Positions 1 to 7,210 of a stretch of DNA of 28,829 nt are shown piece by piece. A program made the translations under genes and the position numbers. The notes beneath the pieces were generated by a model. The model was given only the letters and a program-made list of their open reading frames with translations, had not been told where the DNA came from and ran no database searches. Source of the DNA: UBA10003 sp964365025 (lineage in GTDB: Bacteria; Patescibacteriota; Patescibacteriia; Magasanikbacterales; UBA10003); contig CAYIOJ010000008.1 of NCBI GenBank assembly GCA_964365025.1, forward strand, positions 1 through 28,829, in the 5' to 3' direction. How positions within the stretch are numbered: position 1 is the first letter of the stretch; every line of letters starts with the position of its first letter.

Positions 1-767
1 AAGATCCTGATGAATGTTTGAAAAAAAATCCTGATATATGGTTCAAAGCGGTGGACAGCGCGCAATTATTCATGGAATATTTTTTTCAAAAAAATTTGGC
101 GGGCAAAAATTTGACCGATCCGACAGTCCGTTCACAGGTTGCCAATATACTTTTAAATCAAATCGCCAAATTGCCTGATGTGATTGAACAGGATTTTTGG
201 CTGAAAAAATTAACCGGTGTTTTGGATGTGGATATTACACTTTTACGCGAACGACTTTCTGACTTGCGCCGCAAACCGATGTATAATCAAAAAGACGCTC
301 CGGCTGACAAAAAAAATCAGGCAACAGAACAAAACGCTCCGGAAATCGCTTCGGAAAACTTAATGAGCATTGTTTTGCAAGATGGGGAATTGCTAAAAAT
401 CGTTGCTGACCGTTTAAAAGTGGCGGCTCTGGCGGAAAAACATCAAAATCTTTTCAAGGACTTTTTAACTTTTAACCAAACGGCTGAAAAAACATTGGAA
501 AAAGTTATCCACAGTTTTAGACAGACAAACCCCTCGCCGGAGAGTTGTCAAATGATTGATATTTTGGAATTGCTCTATGAGCAAAAATTCGCTAGTTTAA
601 GCCAAGATAAATTGTTAAATGAAGCGATAAAAATAGTGGATTTTCTAAATTTGTGTTATACTAACAACATTCGCCGCCAAATTGAGCGGGAAATGAAGCT
701 GGCGGAAGCCAAGGGTGATAATGCTAAAATAACGGAATTATTGGCTAAATTCAAGGAGTTAATATGA
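1..767 (+). CDS. dnaG: DNA primase DnaG, C-terminal part (5' truncated by window edge)
   Basis: Primase makes the RNA primers for replication; this is its C-terminal part, including the region that docks on the replicative helicase DnaB. The frame is open to the first base of the window. It reads DPDEC before the first possible start (TTG at 18) and then KKNPDIWFKAVDSA, which matches the end of the catalytic TOPRIM core in DnaG (the usual 'GKDPDE' segment), so the gene begins before the window and the TTG is not its start. The rest is a helix-rich tail with no zinc finger or active-site residues, as expected for this end. The stop overlaps the rpoD start (ATGA), giving the classic dnaG-rpoD macromolecular-synthesis arrangement. 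The identification rests on this pattern and on the neighbour. Confidence 0.88.
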   Translation, partial: DPDECLKKNPDIWFKAVDSAQLFMEYFFQKNLAGKNLTDPTVRSQVANILLNQIAKLPDVIEQDFWLKKLTGVLDVDITLLRERLSDLRRKPMYNQKDAPADKKNQATEQNAPEIASENLMSIVLQDGELLKIVADRLKVAALAEKHQNLFKDFLTFNQTAEKTLEKVIHSFRQTNPSPESCQMIDILELLYEQKFASLSQDKLLNEAIKIVDFLNLCYTNNIRRQIEREMKLAEAKGDNAKITELLAKFKELI

Positions 768-2083
768 AGAACAAGAAAATCATTAAAAAAAAGAAAATAG
801 TAAAAAAAATAAAAGCTCGCGCCAAACAGCTCGAGCTTAGATTAAAATTGGCAAAAGCGCGCAAAATTAAAAAAATAAAATTGGCCAAGAAAAAAAAGGT
901 TGCTAAAAAAATCTTCAAGAAAAAAATCCAAAAATCGGCCAAAGACAAAAAAATACATCTTCCCTCCGCGCCCAAAGGCATTGCTCCCAATCAAGAAACC
1001 ATTGATAAATTTGTAAAAAAAGGACACCAACGCGGATTTTTAACCGAGACGGAAGTGCTTTACGCTTTTCCTGAAATGGAGGACTATCTTGATGTTTATG
1101 AAAATTTTCTCAATAGGATGGATGAGTTGGGATTAAATATAGTGGAGACAAGAGAAGATTTACTGACACAAAAAGAAAATCCAAAAGTAACGCCGAAGAA
1201 AAAGAAAAAAGAAGAAAAACCAGTGCCAAAATCAATGAGCATGGAAATTTTGGATGAATTGACAGCTGATTCCATCCAAATGTATTTGCGCGAAATCGGT
1301 AAAATTCCGCTTTTGACAGGGGCGGAGGAATTGTCTTTAGCCAAACGCAAAGAACGGGGCGACAAAGAAGCGGATAAAAAATTGATTGAAGGAAATTTGC
1401 GGTTGGTGGTGTCCATTGCCAAAAAATTCGTTGGCAAACAATTATCGCTTTTGGATTTGATTCAAGAGGGGAATATCGGGCTTTTCCGCGCGGTGAAAAA
1501 ATTTGAATATCGCAAGGGTTATAAATTTTCCACTTACGCCACTTGGTGGATCAGGCAGGCCATCACGCGCGCGCTCGCCGACCAATCGCGCACTATTCGC
1601 ATTCCCGTGCATATGGTGGAAAATATCAACAAAGTACAAACAATCACGCGGCAATTAGTGCAGGATTTGGGACGCGAACCCACGCCGGAGGAAATCGCGG
1701 CGGAAATTGGGGAGGATGTGGAAAAAATAAATTATATTTTGAAAATTTCGCAGGAAACAGTGTCATTGGAAACATCTGTTGGCGATGATGATGAAGACAG
1801 TACTTTGGAAGATTTTATTGAAGACGTAAAAAATATCTCGCCTGATCGCTCGGCCGCTTTGCATTTGTTAAAGGATTATGTGGTGGAGGCGATCAAGGAT
1901 TTGTCCCCGCGCGAGCAGAAAATTTTGGAAATGCGTTTTGGTTTGAAAGACGGGGTATCGCACACTTTGGAAGAAGTGGGCAAAGAATTTAATGTGACAC
2001 GCGAACGCATCCGTCAGATTGAGGCCAAGGCGCTGGAACGGCTGCAAACCTTCGCGACTATTGAGAAATTGAAGGATTATTAG
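764..2083 (+). CDS. rpoD: RNA polymerase primary sigma factor (sigma-70, RpoD)
   Basis: Housekeeping sigma factor that directs RNA polymerase to -35/-10 promoters. Domains in order: a Lys-rich tail (30 Lys in the first 63 residues), region 1.1 (about 75-130, with GFLTETEVLYAFPE), a Lys/Glu linker, region 1.2 (DSIQMYLREIGKIPLLT), region 2 (NLRLVVSIAKKF, DLIQEGNIGLFRAVKKF, and the -10 contact segment YKFSTYATWWIRQAITRA), region 3, and region 4 with the -35 helix-turn-helix (TLEEVGKEFNVTRERIRQIE). All core-binding and promoter-binding segments are present, so it should be active; many promoters in this window fit its expected consensus. The start ATG overlaps the dnaG stop and is preceded by AAGGAG inside dnaG, so the two are translationally coupled. 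The basic tail is unusual, since region 1.1 is normally acidic and N-terminal. Confidence 0.97.
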   Translation: MKNKKIIKKKKIVKKIKARAKQLELRLKLAKARKIKKIKLAKKKKVAKKIFKKKIQKSAKDKKIHLPSAPKGIAPNQETIDKFVKKGHQRGFLTETEVLYAFPEMEDYLDVYENFLNRMDELGLNIVETREDLLTQKENPKVTPKKKKKEEKPVPKSMSMEILDELTADSIQMYLREIGKIPLLTGAEELSLAKRKERGDKEADKKLIEGNLRLVVSIAKKFVGKQLSLLDLIQEGNIGLFRAVKKFEYRKGYKFSTYATWWIRQAITRALADQSRTIRIPVHMVENINKVQTITRQLVQDLGREPTPEEIAAEIGEDVEKINYILKISQETVSLETSVGDDDEDSTLEDFIEDVKNISPDRSAALHLLKDYVVEAIKDLSPREQKILEMRFGLKDGVSHTLEEVGKEFNVTRERIRQIEAKALERLQTFATIEKLKDY

Positions 2084-2101
2084 AGTATTTGGAAGGCGTC
2101 T

Positions 2102-2130
2102 TTGACAAGCGCGCGTGATTTTGATATAAG
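2102..2130 (+). promoter_or_regulatory. Sigma-70 promoter of tRNA-Asn
   Basis: TTGACA (2102-2107), a 17-bp spacer and TATAAG (2125-2130). It lies about 27 bp upstream of the tRNA 5' end and 18 bp after the rpoD stop. The -35 matches consensus completely and the -10 at five of six positions. Confidence 0.85.
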
Positions 2131-2156
2131 TTAAGCGGTTCTTTATGAAAATTTAT

Positions 2157-2231
2157 TCCGAGGTAGCTCAGTGGTAGAGCGACCGGCTGTTAACCGGTTG
2201 GTCGTGGGTCCGAATCCCACCCTCGGAGCCA
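2157..2231 (+). tRNA. tRNA-Asn (anticodon GTT), CCA encoded
   Basis: A full cloverleaf can be drawn by eye. The acceptor stem is TCCGAGG/CCTCGGA, the D stem GCTC/GAGC, the anticodon stem ACCGG/CCGGT with loop CTGTTAA (anticodon GTT, Asn), and the T stem GTGGG/CCCAC with loop TCCGAAT. The discriminator is G and the 3' CCA is genomically encoded. Length is 75 nt including CCA. It is a single tRNA with its own promoter and terminator. Confidence 0.97.
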
Positions 2232-2233
2232 AT

Positions 2234-2260
2234 AAAAACAGAGCCAAAGACTCTGTTTTT
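2234..2260 (+). terminator. Rho-independent terminator of tRNA-Asn
   Basis: Hairpin with arms AAAAACAGAG (2234-2243) and CTCTGTTTTT (2251-2260) and a 7-nt loop, ending in T5. It starts 3 nt after the tRNA CCA. Confidence 0.85.
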
Positions 2261-2274
2261 ATTATTAAGTACCT

Positions 2275-2305
2275 TAAAAAAGAGGAGCCGGTGGACCAGC
2301 CCCTC
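2275..2305 (-). terminator. Terminator of the phosphorylase remnant
   Basis: On the minus strand, a 10-bp stem (2305-2296 with 2291-2282, two G-U pairs, 4-nt loop) is followed directly by a T7 run (2281-2275). It lies 9 bp beyond the stop of the remnant at 2314, so the remnant kept its own terminator. It faces the tRNA terminator. Confidence 0.75.
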
Positions 2306-2313
2306 ATTACCTG

Positions 2314-2643
2314 CTAGATTCTGCGGATAATTCGCTCAAGCAGGCCGCCGAGTTTCGCGGAGGCCTTTTGGGCTTGGGCGAGATTCCTTTCGTGAGAGTG
2401 TGTCTCGTTGTCACTGTTAGTAACAAAACCAAGGCCAAGCACTTTCACGTCATCGTAAAGAGCGGCGATGCAGGCCTCGGGCAACATGCTCATGCCAACA
2501 ACACTCGCGCCAGTTTGAGCCTTCAGGTGAACAGAATTCGCCTGCCCAGAGCGGCATTTCCGGCGCATAAGCCGTAACAAATCCATCAACCGCGCAGACA
2601 TCACCGACGGCAAACGGCAAGTGGTGGATGTTTTTGGCCTCAA
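2314..2643 (-). pseudogene. Purine nucleoside phosphorylase remnant (C-terminal fragment, probably frameshifted)
   Basis: The last ~70 residues resemble the C-terminus of trimeric purine nucleoside / MTA phosphorylases: TGASVVGMSMLPEACIAA (compare the family's GADAVGMSTVPEV), then KVLGLGFVTN and a SHE...LLERII tail. These enzymes split nucleosides to base plus ribose-1-phosphate. Only about a third of the usual ~270 residues remains, with no Shine-Dalgarno site at the nominal TTG start. Upstream of about position 2555 the reading frame gives no family-like sequence, but the +1 frame does (GFVTAYAPEMPLWAG, ending about where the family's 'GP.FET.AE' segment belongs), suggesting a frameshift near the TGGGCAGG tract. 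Base composition is more GC-rich than the neighbours. The family call is moderately sure; the pseudogene call rests on the truncation and the apparent frame change. Confidence 0.6.
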
Positions 2644-2653
2644 GGCGCGTTGC

Positions 2654-2683
2654 TTAATTTAATTAAATTTGTTAAAATATAAT
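2654..2683 (+). promoter_or_regulatory. Probable promoter of the glycosyltransferase-gltX operon
   Basis: A perfect TATAAT at 2678-2683 lies in a very AT-rich stretch, with a weak -35 (TTAATT at 2654-2659, 18-bp spacer). A start about 7 bp downstream would leave a leader of only ~18 nt before ATG 2708. That rules out the in-frame TTG at 2669 as the translation start. Confidence 0.55.
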
Positions 2684-2707
2684 CAAATTTACCTATTACC
2701 AAATTTT

Positions 2708-3973
2708 ATGGTGATTTTTGGCGTACGAGTTGATAATTTTTCGCGAGAACAAATTTTGGCTAAAATAAGCGAATTTTTAGAATCAAACAAAAATAATTTA
2801 ATTACCACACTCAATCCTGAAATGCTTGTAGACGCGGAATATGACTGGTTTTTTCAGCAAGCATTAAATAAAGCTGAAATGAGCGTGGCTGATGGCGCCG
2901 GCTTGGCGCTGGCTGGTCAATATCTTTACAATGAAAAATTGACTCGTTGGGCCGGGGTTGATTTAATGGAAAAAATTTGTGAAATGGCTGCGAGGCAGGG
3001 GAAAAGCGCGTATTTGGTTGGCGGGGAAGAGGGGATTGCAAAAAAAACGGCTGAAAAATTGCAAAAAAAATATTCCGGACTGAAGGTTGTTGGGGCGGAG
3101 ATGGGGATTACGTTTAGGAAAAATTTTTCTGTCTTGTTTCAGAATGACAGCGATAATATCAATTATCTAACCGGTTTGAATTTTAACGCCGAGGAAAATA
3201 AAAAATTATTAGAAAAAATACGCGCGGCCGCGCCCGATATTCTTTTCGCGGCCTTTGGCCATGGTAAACAAGAAAAATGGCTGGCGGAATTTTTGCCGCA
3301 ATTGCCATCAGTGAAAATTGGCATGGGAGTTGGTGGATCTTTTGATTATCTTTCCGGCAGTGTCAAACGCGCGCCGCTAATCACGCGCCAACTGGGTTTG
3401 GAGTGGCTGTGGCGTTTATTGCGTCAGCCCTGGCGAATAAAACGAATTTGGAAAGCGCTTGTCTCTTTCAGTTTATTGATAAAAGATTACAAAATTCAAT
3501 TATCTCTGCCGTATCGTCAAGGAGTAATAGCATTTATTATCAATAAAAAAGGGGAATTTTTTATCGCCAAGCGTTGTCCCAAACCAACAGATTATTATTT
3601 TTTTAATATTGATCATTGGCAACCGCCGCAGGGTGGAATCAGCGCCGGAGAAACGGCGGAAGAAGCGGTTTTAAAAGAAGCGCGAGAGGAAACCGGCATA
3701 ACGGCGGAAATTGTCGCGCGCTGCGCCACAGCCCATCAATACGACTGGAGCATCGCCTTTATGCGCAAAAAGGGCAAGGAATATCACTTCAGAGGGCAAC
3801 AAAAAACTGTTTTTCTGTTAAAATATGATGGGGATGGAAGCGATATCAAATTGGATAAGGTGGAATTATGCGATTACCGCTGGGTTAATTTGGAAGAATT
3901 AAAAAAAATGATTCACCCTCTGCGCCGACCGTCTTTGGAAATTTTACTTAAAGAACGTTATGACAAAAAATAA
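2708..3973 (+). CDS. WecG/TagA/CpsF-family glycosyltransferase fused to an RppH-like Nudix hydrolase
   Basis: Two enzymes in one 421-aa frame. Residues 1-~255 are a WecG/TagA-type glycosyltransferase, a family that adds a sugar (typically N-acetylmannosamine(uronic acid)) to a lipid-linked acceptor at the inner membrane. Visible motifs are TLNPEMLVDAE, MSVADGAGLALAG, RWAGVDLM, YLVGGEEGIA, GKQEKWL, GVGGSFDYLSG and the basic end GLEWLWRLLRQPWRIKR. Residues from ~265 are a Nudix domain of the RppH type (YRQGVIAFIIN, WQPPQGGIS). Its Nudix box GGISAGE...KEAREETGI has Lys where the consensus has Arg, but keeps the metal-binding REE(T)G glutamates. The gltX start lies inside its 3' end (14-nt overlap). 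I chose ATG 2708 because the promoter TATAAT lies between it and the upstream TTG. The substrate of either half cannot be told from sequence. Confidence 0.88.
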   Translation: MVIFGVRVDNFSREQILAKISEFLESNKNNLITTLNPEMLVDAEYDWFFQQALNKAEMSVADGAGLALAGQYLYNEKLTRWAGVDLMEKICEMAARQGKSAYLVGGEEGIAKKTAEKLQKKYSGLKVVGAEMGITFRKNFSVLFQNDSDNINYLTGLNFNAEENKKLLEKIRAAAPDILFAAFGHGKQEKWLAEFLPQLPSVKIGMGVGGSFDYLSGSVKRAPLITRQLGLEWLWRLLRQPWRIKRIWKALVSFSLLIKDYKIQLSLPYRQGVIAFIINKKGEFFIAKRCPKPTDYYFFNIDHWQPPQGGISAGETAEEAVLKEAREETGITAEIVARCATAHQYDWSIAFMRKKGKEYHFRGQQKTVFLLKYDGDGSDIKLDKVELCDYRWVNLEELKKMIHPLRRPSLEILLKERYDKK

Positions 3974-5468
3974 CAAAAAAACTTGTCCCCGAGCGGCATC
4001 GGGGGTTCGCGTGCGTTTCGCGCCGTCTCCAACCGGCTTTTTGCATGTTGGCAGTTTGCGTACCGCATTGTACAATTTTTTATTCGCTAGGCAAAATAAT
4101 GGCAAATTTATTTTACGCATTGAAGATACGGATCGGGCGCGCTATGTGGATGGCGCGGTGAAGAGCTTGTTAAAAACCTTAACTGTTGCCGGACTGGAAT
4201 GGGACGAGGGGCCAGCGCTAAACGGCGCGGAAAATGGTAAATTTGGCCCGTATATACAATCGCAAAGAACAGAGATTTACAAAAAATACGCTGAAGAATT
4301 GATAGCCAAAGGCCGCGCCTATCATTGTTTCTGTTCGGCCGAACGATTGGAAAAATTGCGCAAAACACAACAAGCAAACAAACTGCCGACCATGTATGAT
4401 GGTTTATGCCGCGGCCTGGACAAACAGACCATTGCTCAAAAATTAAAAGAAAAACAGCCGCATGTAATCCGACTGGCTGTGCCCAAAGAGGGGATTACTG
4501 AACTCACTGACTTGATTCGCGGTAAGGTAAAATTTGAAAATAAATTAATTGATGATCAGGTGCTTGTAAAATCAGACGGGTTTCCAACTTATCATTTAGC
4601 TAACGTAACGGATGATCATTTGATGGAGATAACGGATGTTATTCGCGGCGAGGAATGGCTTTCTTCCACTCCCAAGCATATTTTATTGTATCGGGCCTTT
4701 GGTTGGGACGCGCCGCGATTCGCGCACATTCCTTTGCTTTTGAATCCGGACAAATCCAAACTATCCAAGCGCCAGGGCGATGTGGCTGTGGAAGATTATT
4801 TAAAAAAGGGGTATTTGCCAGAGGCCCTGGTAAATTTTGTGGCTTTGCTTGGGTGGAACCCGGGCACCGAGCAGGAAATTTTCTCTTTGCCGGAATTAAT
4901 TAAGGCATTTGACCTGGCCAAGGTGCATCAAGCCGGCGCGGTGTTTAATCTGGAAAAACTGGATTGGATGAACGGGGCATACATTAAAAAAATGCCAATT
5001 AGCGAATTAACAAAAAAATGTCTGCCGTATTTTAAAGAAGCCGGTTATGATTTAGATAAAGTGGAAAAAGAAAAATTTGAAAAAATCGCGCTACTGGAAC
5101 AAGAACGAATGAAAAAATTAATAGATTTACCGGCGGCAGTGGAGTTTTTCTTTAAAGAACCGCGATACGATGCGAAAATTTTGGTATGGAAAAAAAGCGA
5201 TCAAAAAACAACCTGTGACCGCTTAAAAATATTGATCAAATTTTACGACACATTCAACAAAAAGTGGACCGAACGGGGGATAGAGGAAACAACTATGGAT
5301 TTGATTAATAAAGAAAATTTAGCTAATGGGCCGACGCTTTGGCCGATGCGCGCGGCCTTGTCCGGCCGCGAGGCTTCGCCGGGGCCGTTTGCCATTGCCG
5401 GAATTTTGGGTAAAAAAGAGACAGTTAAACGGTTGAAAACCGCGCTAGACTTGTTATGCGAAAAATAA
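3960..5468 (+). CDS. gltX: Glutamyl-tRNA synthetase
   Basis: Class I synthetase that charges tRNA-Glu (and possibly tRNA-Gln for later amidation) in the cytoplasm. The HIGH-type motif is in RFAPSPTGFLHVGSLRTALYNF (HVGS, residues 29-32), followed by the family's RIEDTD. The second signature is KSKLSKRQGD, the KMSKS equivalent, with VLVKSDGFPTYHLANVTDDH and VIRGEEWLSSTPKH between them. The C-terminal helical anticodon-binding domain reads through to the end. Length is 502 aa, normal for the family. The start overlaps the glycosyltransferase-Nudix gene by 14 nt and the end overlaps the peptidase gene by 13 nt, so the three form one operon. The 5' end (residues 1-16) is a poorly conserved extension, so a slightly later start is possible. 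Confidence 0.97.
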   Translation: MTKNNKKTCPRAASGVRVRFAPSPTGFLHVGSLRTALYNFLFARQNNGKFILRIEDTDRARYVDGAVKSLLKTLTVAGLEWDEGPALNGAENGKFGPYIQSQRTEIYKKYAEELIAKGRAYHCFCSAERLEKLRKTQQANKLPTMYDGLCRGLDKQTIAQKLKEKQPHVIRLAVPKEGITELTDLIRGKVKFENKLIDDQVLVKSDGFPTYHLANVTDDHLMEITDVIRGEEWLSSTPKHILLYRAFGWDAPRFAHIPLLLNPDKSKLSKRQGDVAVEDYLKKGYLPEALVNFVALLGWNPGTEQEIFSLPELIKAFDLAKVHQAGAVFNLEKLDWMNGAYIKKMPISELTKKCLPYFKEAGYDLDKVEKEKFEKIALLEQERMKKLIDLPAAVEFFFKEPRYDAKILVWKKSDQKTTCDRLKILIKFYDTFNKKWTERGIEETTMDLINKENLANGPTLWPMRAALSGREASPGPFAIAGILGKKETVKRLKTALDLLCEK

Positions 5469-6646
5469 TTTTTTCATTTTTAGTTTCCGTGATTTTTTTG
5501 ACGCCCTTTCAAACCGCGTTGACTTCGGAAGTGGATGAAATCAATCAACAAATCGCGCAAAAACAGGAGGCGCTGAAGAAATTGGAAGCGCAGATTGAAA
5601 TTTACAAAAAAAATATTCAGCAAAAACAAAGCGAGTCAATCACCCTAACTAATCAGTTGGCAATTTTAAACAGCCGGATTGAAAAAACCGCTTTAGATGT
5701 CCAGGTAACGGAAATTCAAATTTCACAATTGAATCTGGAAATACAATCGTTGGACATTTTGATCAAAGAAAAAGAAGAAAAAATAAATAAAGAACGGCAA
5801 TTGCTGGCGCATTTAATCAGCTCTATTCATTTGAACGACCAAAATAATTATTTGGGCGTTTTTTTAAGTTATAAATCATTCTCATCGTATTTTGATCAGG
5901 TGAAGAATCTGGAAAGCATTGGCGAAGAATTGGGCCAGACTCTAAAGCAAATAAAAGCCGATCGCGCGGAACTGCAAAACAAACAAGACATTGCCGTGAA
6001 GAAAAAAGAAGCGGTGGAAGAACTGAAAAAGACACTCGATGACCGCCAGGCAAATCTGGAAGAACAGAAAGAAACTAAAGACTATTTGTTCACCCAGACC
6101 AAATCATCGGAAAATAAATTCAAATTATTGCTCGCGCAATTGCGGCAGGAGTACAGCCAATTTGACCAGGAGTTGGCTAATTTGCAAAAACAAGCGGAAA
6201 AAAAATTGACGGAAAGCGATAAATTGGAAAGCGGACCAACAGCATTGTCTTGGCCAATCAGTCCGATCAAAGGCATATCGGTGTATTTTAACGACCCAAC
6301 TTATCCATTTCGTTATTTGTTTGAGCATTCGGGCGTAGATATACGCACCGCTCAAGGCACGCCTGTGGAGGCCGCGGCTTCCGGTTATGTGGCGTGGGTG
6401 CGCACCAGCCGCCTATACGGCAACAATATCATGATTATACATGGCAACGGTATCGCCACGCTTTACGCGCATCTTTCCAGTTTTAGTGTTAAAGAAGATA
6501 ATTTTGTGAAAAGAGGGGATATAATCGGCAACAGCGGCGGCATGCCGGGAACGCAAGGGGCGGGATTATCCACCGACCCGCATTTGCATTTTGAAGTCCG
6601 CGAGAACGGTATTCCGATTGACCCGATGAATTATCTGACAAGATAG
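5456..6646 (+). CDS. EnvC-like M23 (LytM) peptidoglycan endopeptidase with coiled coil
   Basis: Secreted cell-wall hydrolase or hydrolase activator. Residues 1-23 form a signal peptide (MRKIIFSFLVSVIFLTPFQTALT). About 25-260 is a long Gln/Lys/Glu-rich coiled coil typical of EnvC/PcsB proteins, and about 265-396 is an M23 domain. The zinc and catalytic residues are all there: H291 and D295 (HSGVD), the TLYAHLSSF histidine, and H376/H378 (DPHLHFE). It can therefore be an active peptidase, unlike E. coli EnvC, which has lost these residues. In EnvC and PcsB the coiled coil contacts the FtsEX division complex; no ftsEX is in this window. It overlaps the end of gltX. Fit with the window: the ftsQ, mre and mrdA genes nearby also act on envelope growth. 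Confidence 0.93.
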   Translation: MRKIIFSFLVSVIFLTPFQTALTSEVDEINQQIAQKQEALKKLEAQIEIYKKNIQQKQSESITLTNQLAILNSRIEKTALDVQVTEIQISQLNLEIQSLDILIKEKEEKINKERQLLAHLISSIHLNDQNNYLGVFLSYKSFSSYFDQVKNLESIGEELGQTLKQIKADRAELQNKQDIAVKKKEAVEELKKTLDDRQANLEEQKETKDYLFTQTKSSENKFKLLLAQLRQEYSQFDQELANLQKQAEKKLTESDKLESGPTALSWPISPIKGISVYFNDPTYPFRYLFEHSGVDIRTAQGTPVEAAASGYVAWVRTSRLYGNNIMIIHGNGIATLYAHLSSFSVKEDNFVKRGDIIGNSGGMPGTQGAGLSTDPHLHFEVRENGIPIDPMNYLTR

Positions 6647-6660
6647 TTTTTTTGGGTGTT

Positions 6661-6679
6661 TATTTTGCGACACTAAATA
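6661..6679 (+). repeat. 19-bp direct repeat, copy 1
   Basis: TATTTTGCGACACTAAATA, ending on the A of the ATG of the orphan gene. A second copy with one mismatch is at 7162-7180, 501 bp further on and just past the gene's stop. The pair brackets the gene. Confidence 0.7.
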
Positions 6680-7140
6680 TGAAAAAAATTTATTTTTATA
6701 TTTTATTGATCACAGTATTTTTAACTGCAATCTATTTAATAAATATTTTGCTAAATAAAAAAATAATAAACGAGGCAGTTTATTTGCGCGGCAAGCAACT
6801 ATCAGGAATTGAAATTTATTATGATAAAGATTTGGATATTTTTTCTTTTTTAATGATTATTTCCAATCAAGGAAAAAATTTGCATGCTTGTTCTGTAATA
6901 ATTGATGAAAAAGATGAGGTAGAGATAGGTAAGATAGGGGTAAAATACGGCTTTTTGAATGGTTTTGAGAAGTTAAGGGGTAATAATGACATAAAAGTTG
7001 GAGAGAAGGTAGATATTCACAAACACTCGGAGGACACTAATTTTGAACTTAAAAATAGAAATGTTTGGAAATCTTGGCTACCGAGTAAAATCGGCTTAAA
7101 GTGTCAAGAAGGATTTGATGAGTGGATCGTGGTAAAATAG
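6679..7140 (+). CDS. Unknown small anchored protein between direct repeats
   Basis: No family recognised. The 153-aa product starts with MKKIYFYILLITVFLTAIYLI, a single membrane helix or uncleaved signal, followed by a ~125-residue hydrophilic domain with mixed strands and a few Cys (LHACSVIIDE, LKCQEGFDEW). The reading frame also allows an upstream start at 6652, but ATG 6679 directly precedes the signal-like segment. There is no clear Shine-Dalgarno site. Codons are more AT-rich than those of the upstream peptidase gene. The gene sits alone between the + operon and the convergent - operon, and near-identical 19-bp repeats lie exactly at its start and just after its stop. Both features suggest it arrived as a unit. 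The protein is likely exported or membrane-tethered; nothing more can be said. Confidence 0.65.
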   Translation: MKKIYFYILLITVFLTAIYLINILLNKKIINEAVYLRGKQLSGIEIYYDKDLDIFSFLMIISNQGKNLHACSVIIDEKDEVEIGKIGVKYGFLNGFEKLRGNNDIKVGEKVDIHKHSEDTNFELKNRNVWKSWLPSKIGLKCQEGFDEWIVVK

Positions 7141-7161
7141 ACTCTTGTGCCGTATAAGGTA

Positions 7162-7180
7162 TATTGTGCGACACTAAATA
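7162..7180 (+). repeat. 19-bp direct repeat, copy 2
   Basis: TATTGTGCGACACTAAATA, 18 of 19 bases identical to 6661-6679 and in the same orientation. It lies 21 bp after the orphan gene's stop and 30 bp before the convergent ftsQ stop. Confidence 0.7.
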
Positions 7181-7210
7181 AAACGAAAAAAAATCCCAAA
7201 CGCCTCTTCC

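Noticed and set aside
18..767. TTG at 18 as start of a complete gene
   Set aside because: The frame is open to the window edge and the preceding residues match DnaG, so the gene is truncated by the window.
2669..2707. TTG at 2669 as start of the glycosyltransferase
   Set aside because: The TATAAT at 2678-2683 lies downstream of it, and the family homology begins after ATG 2708.
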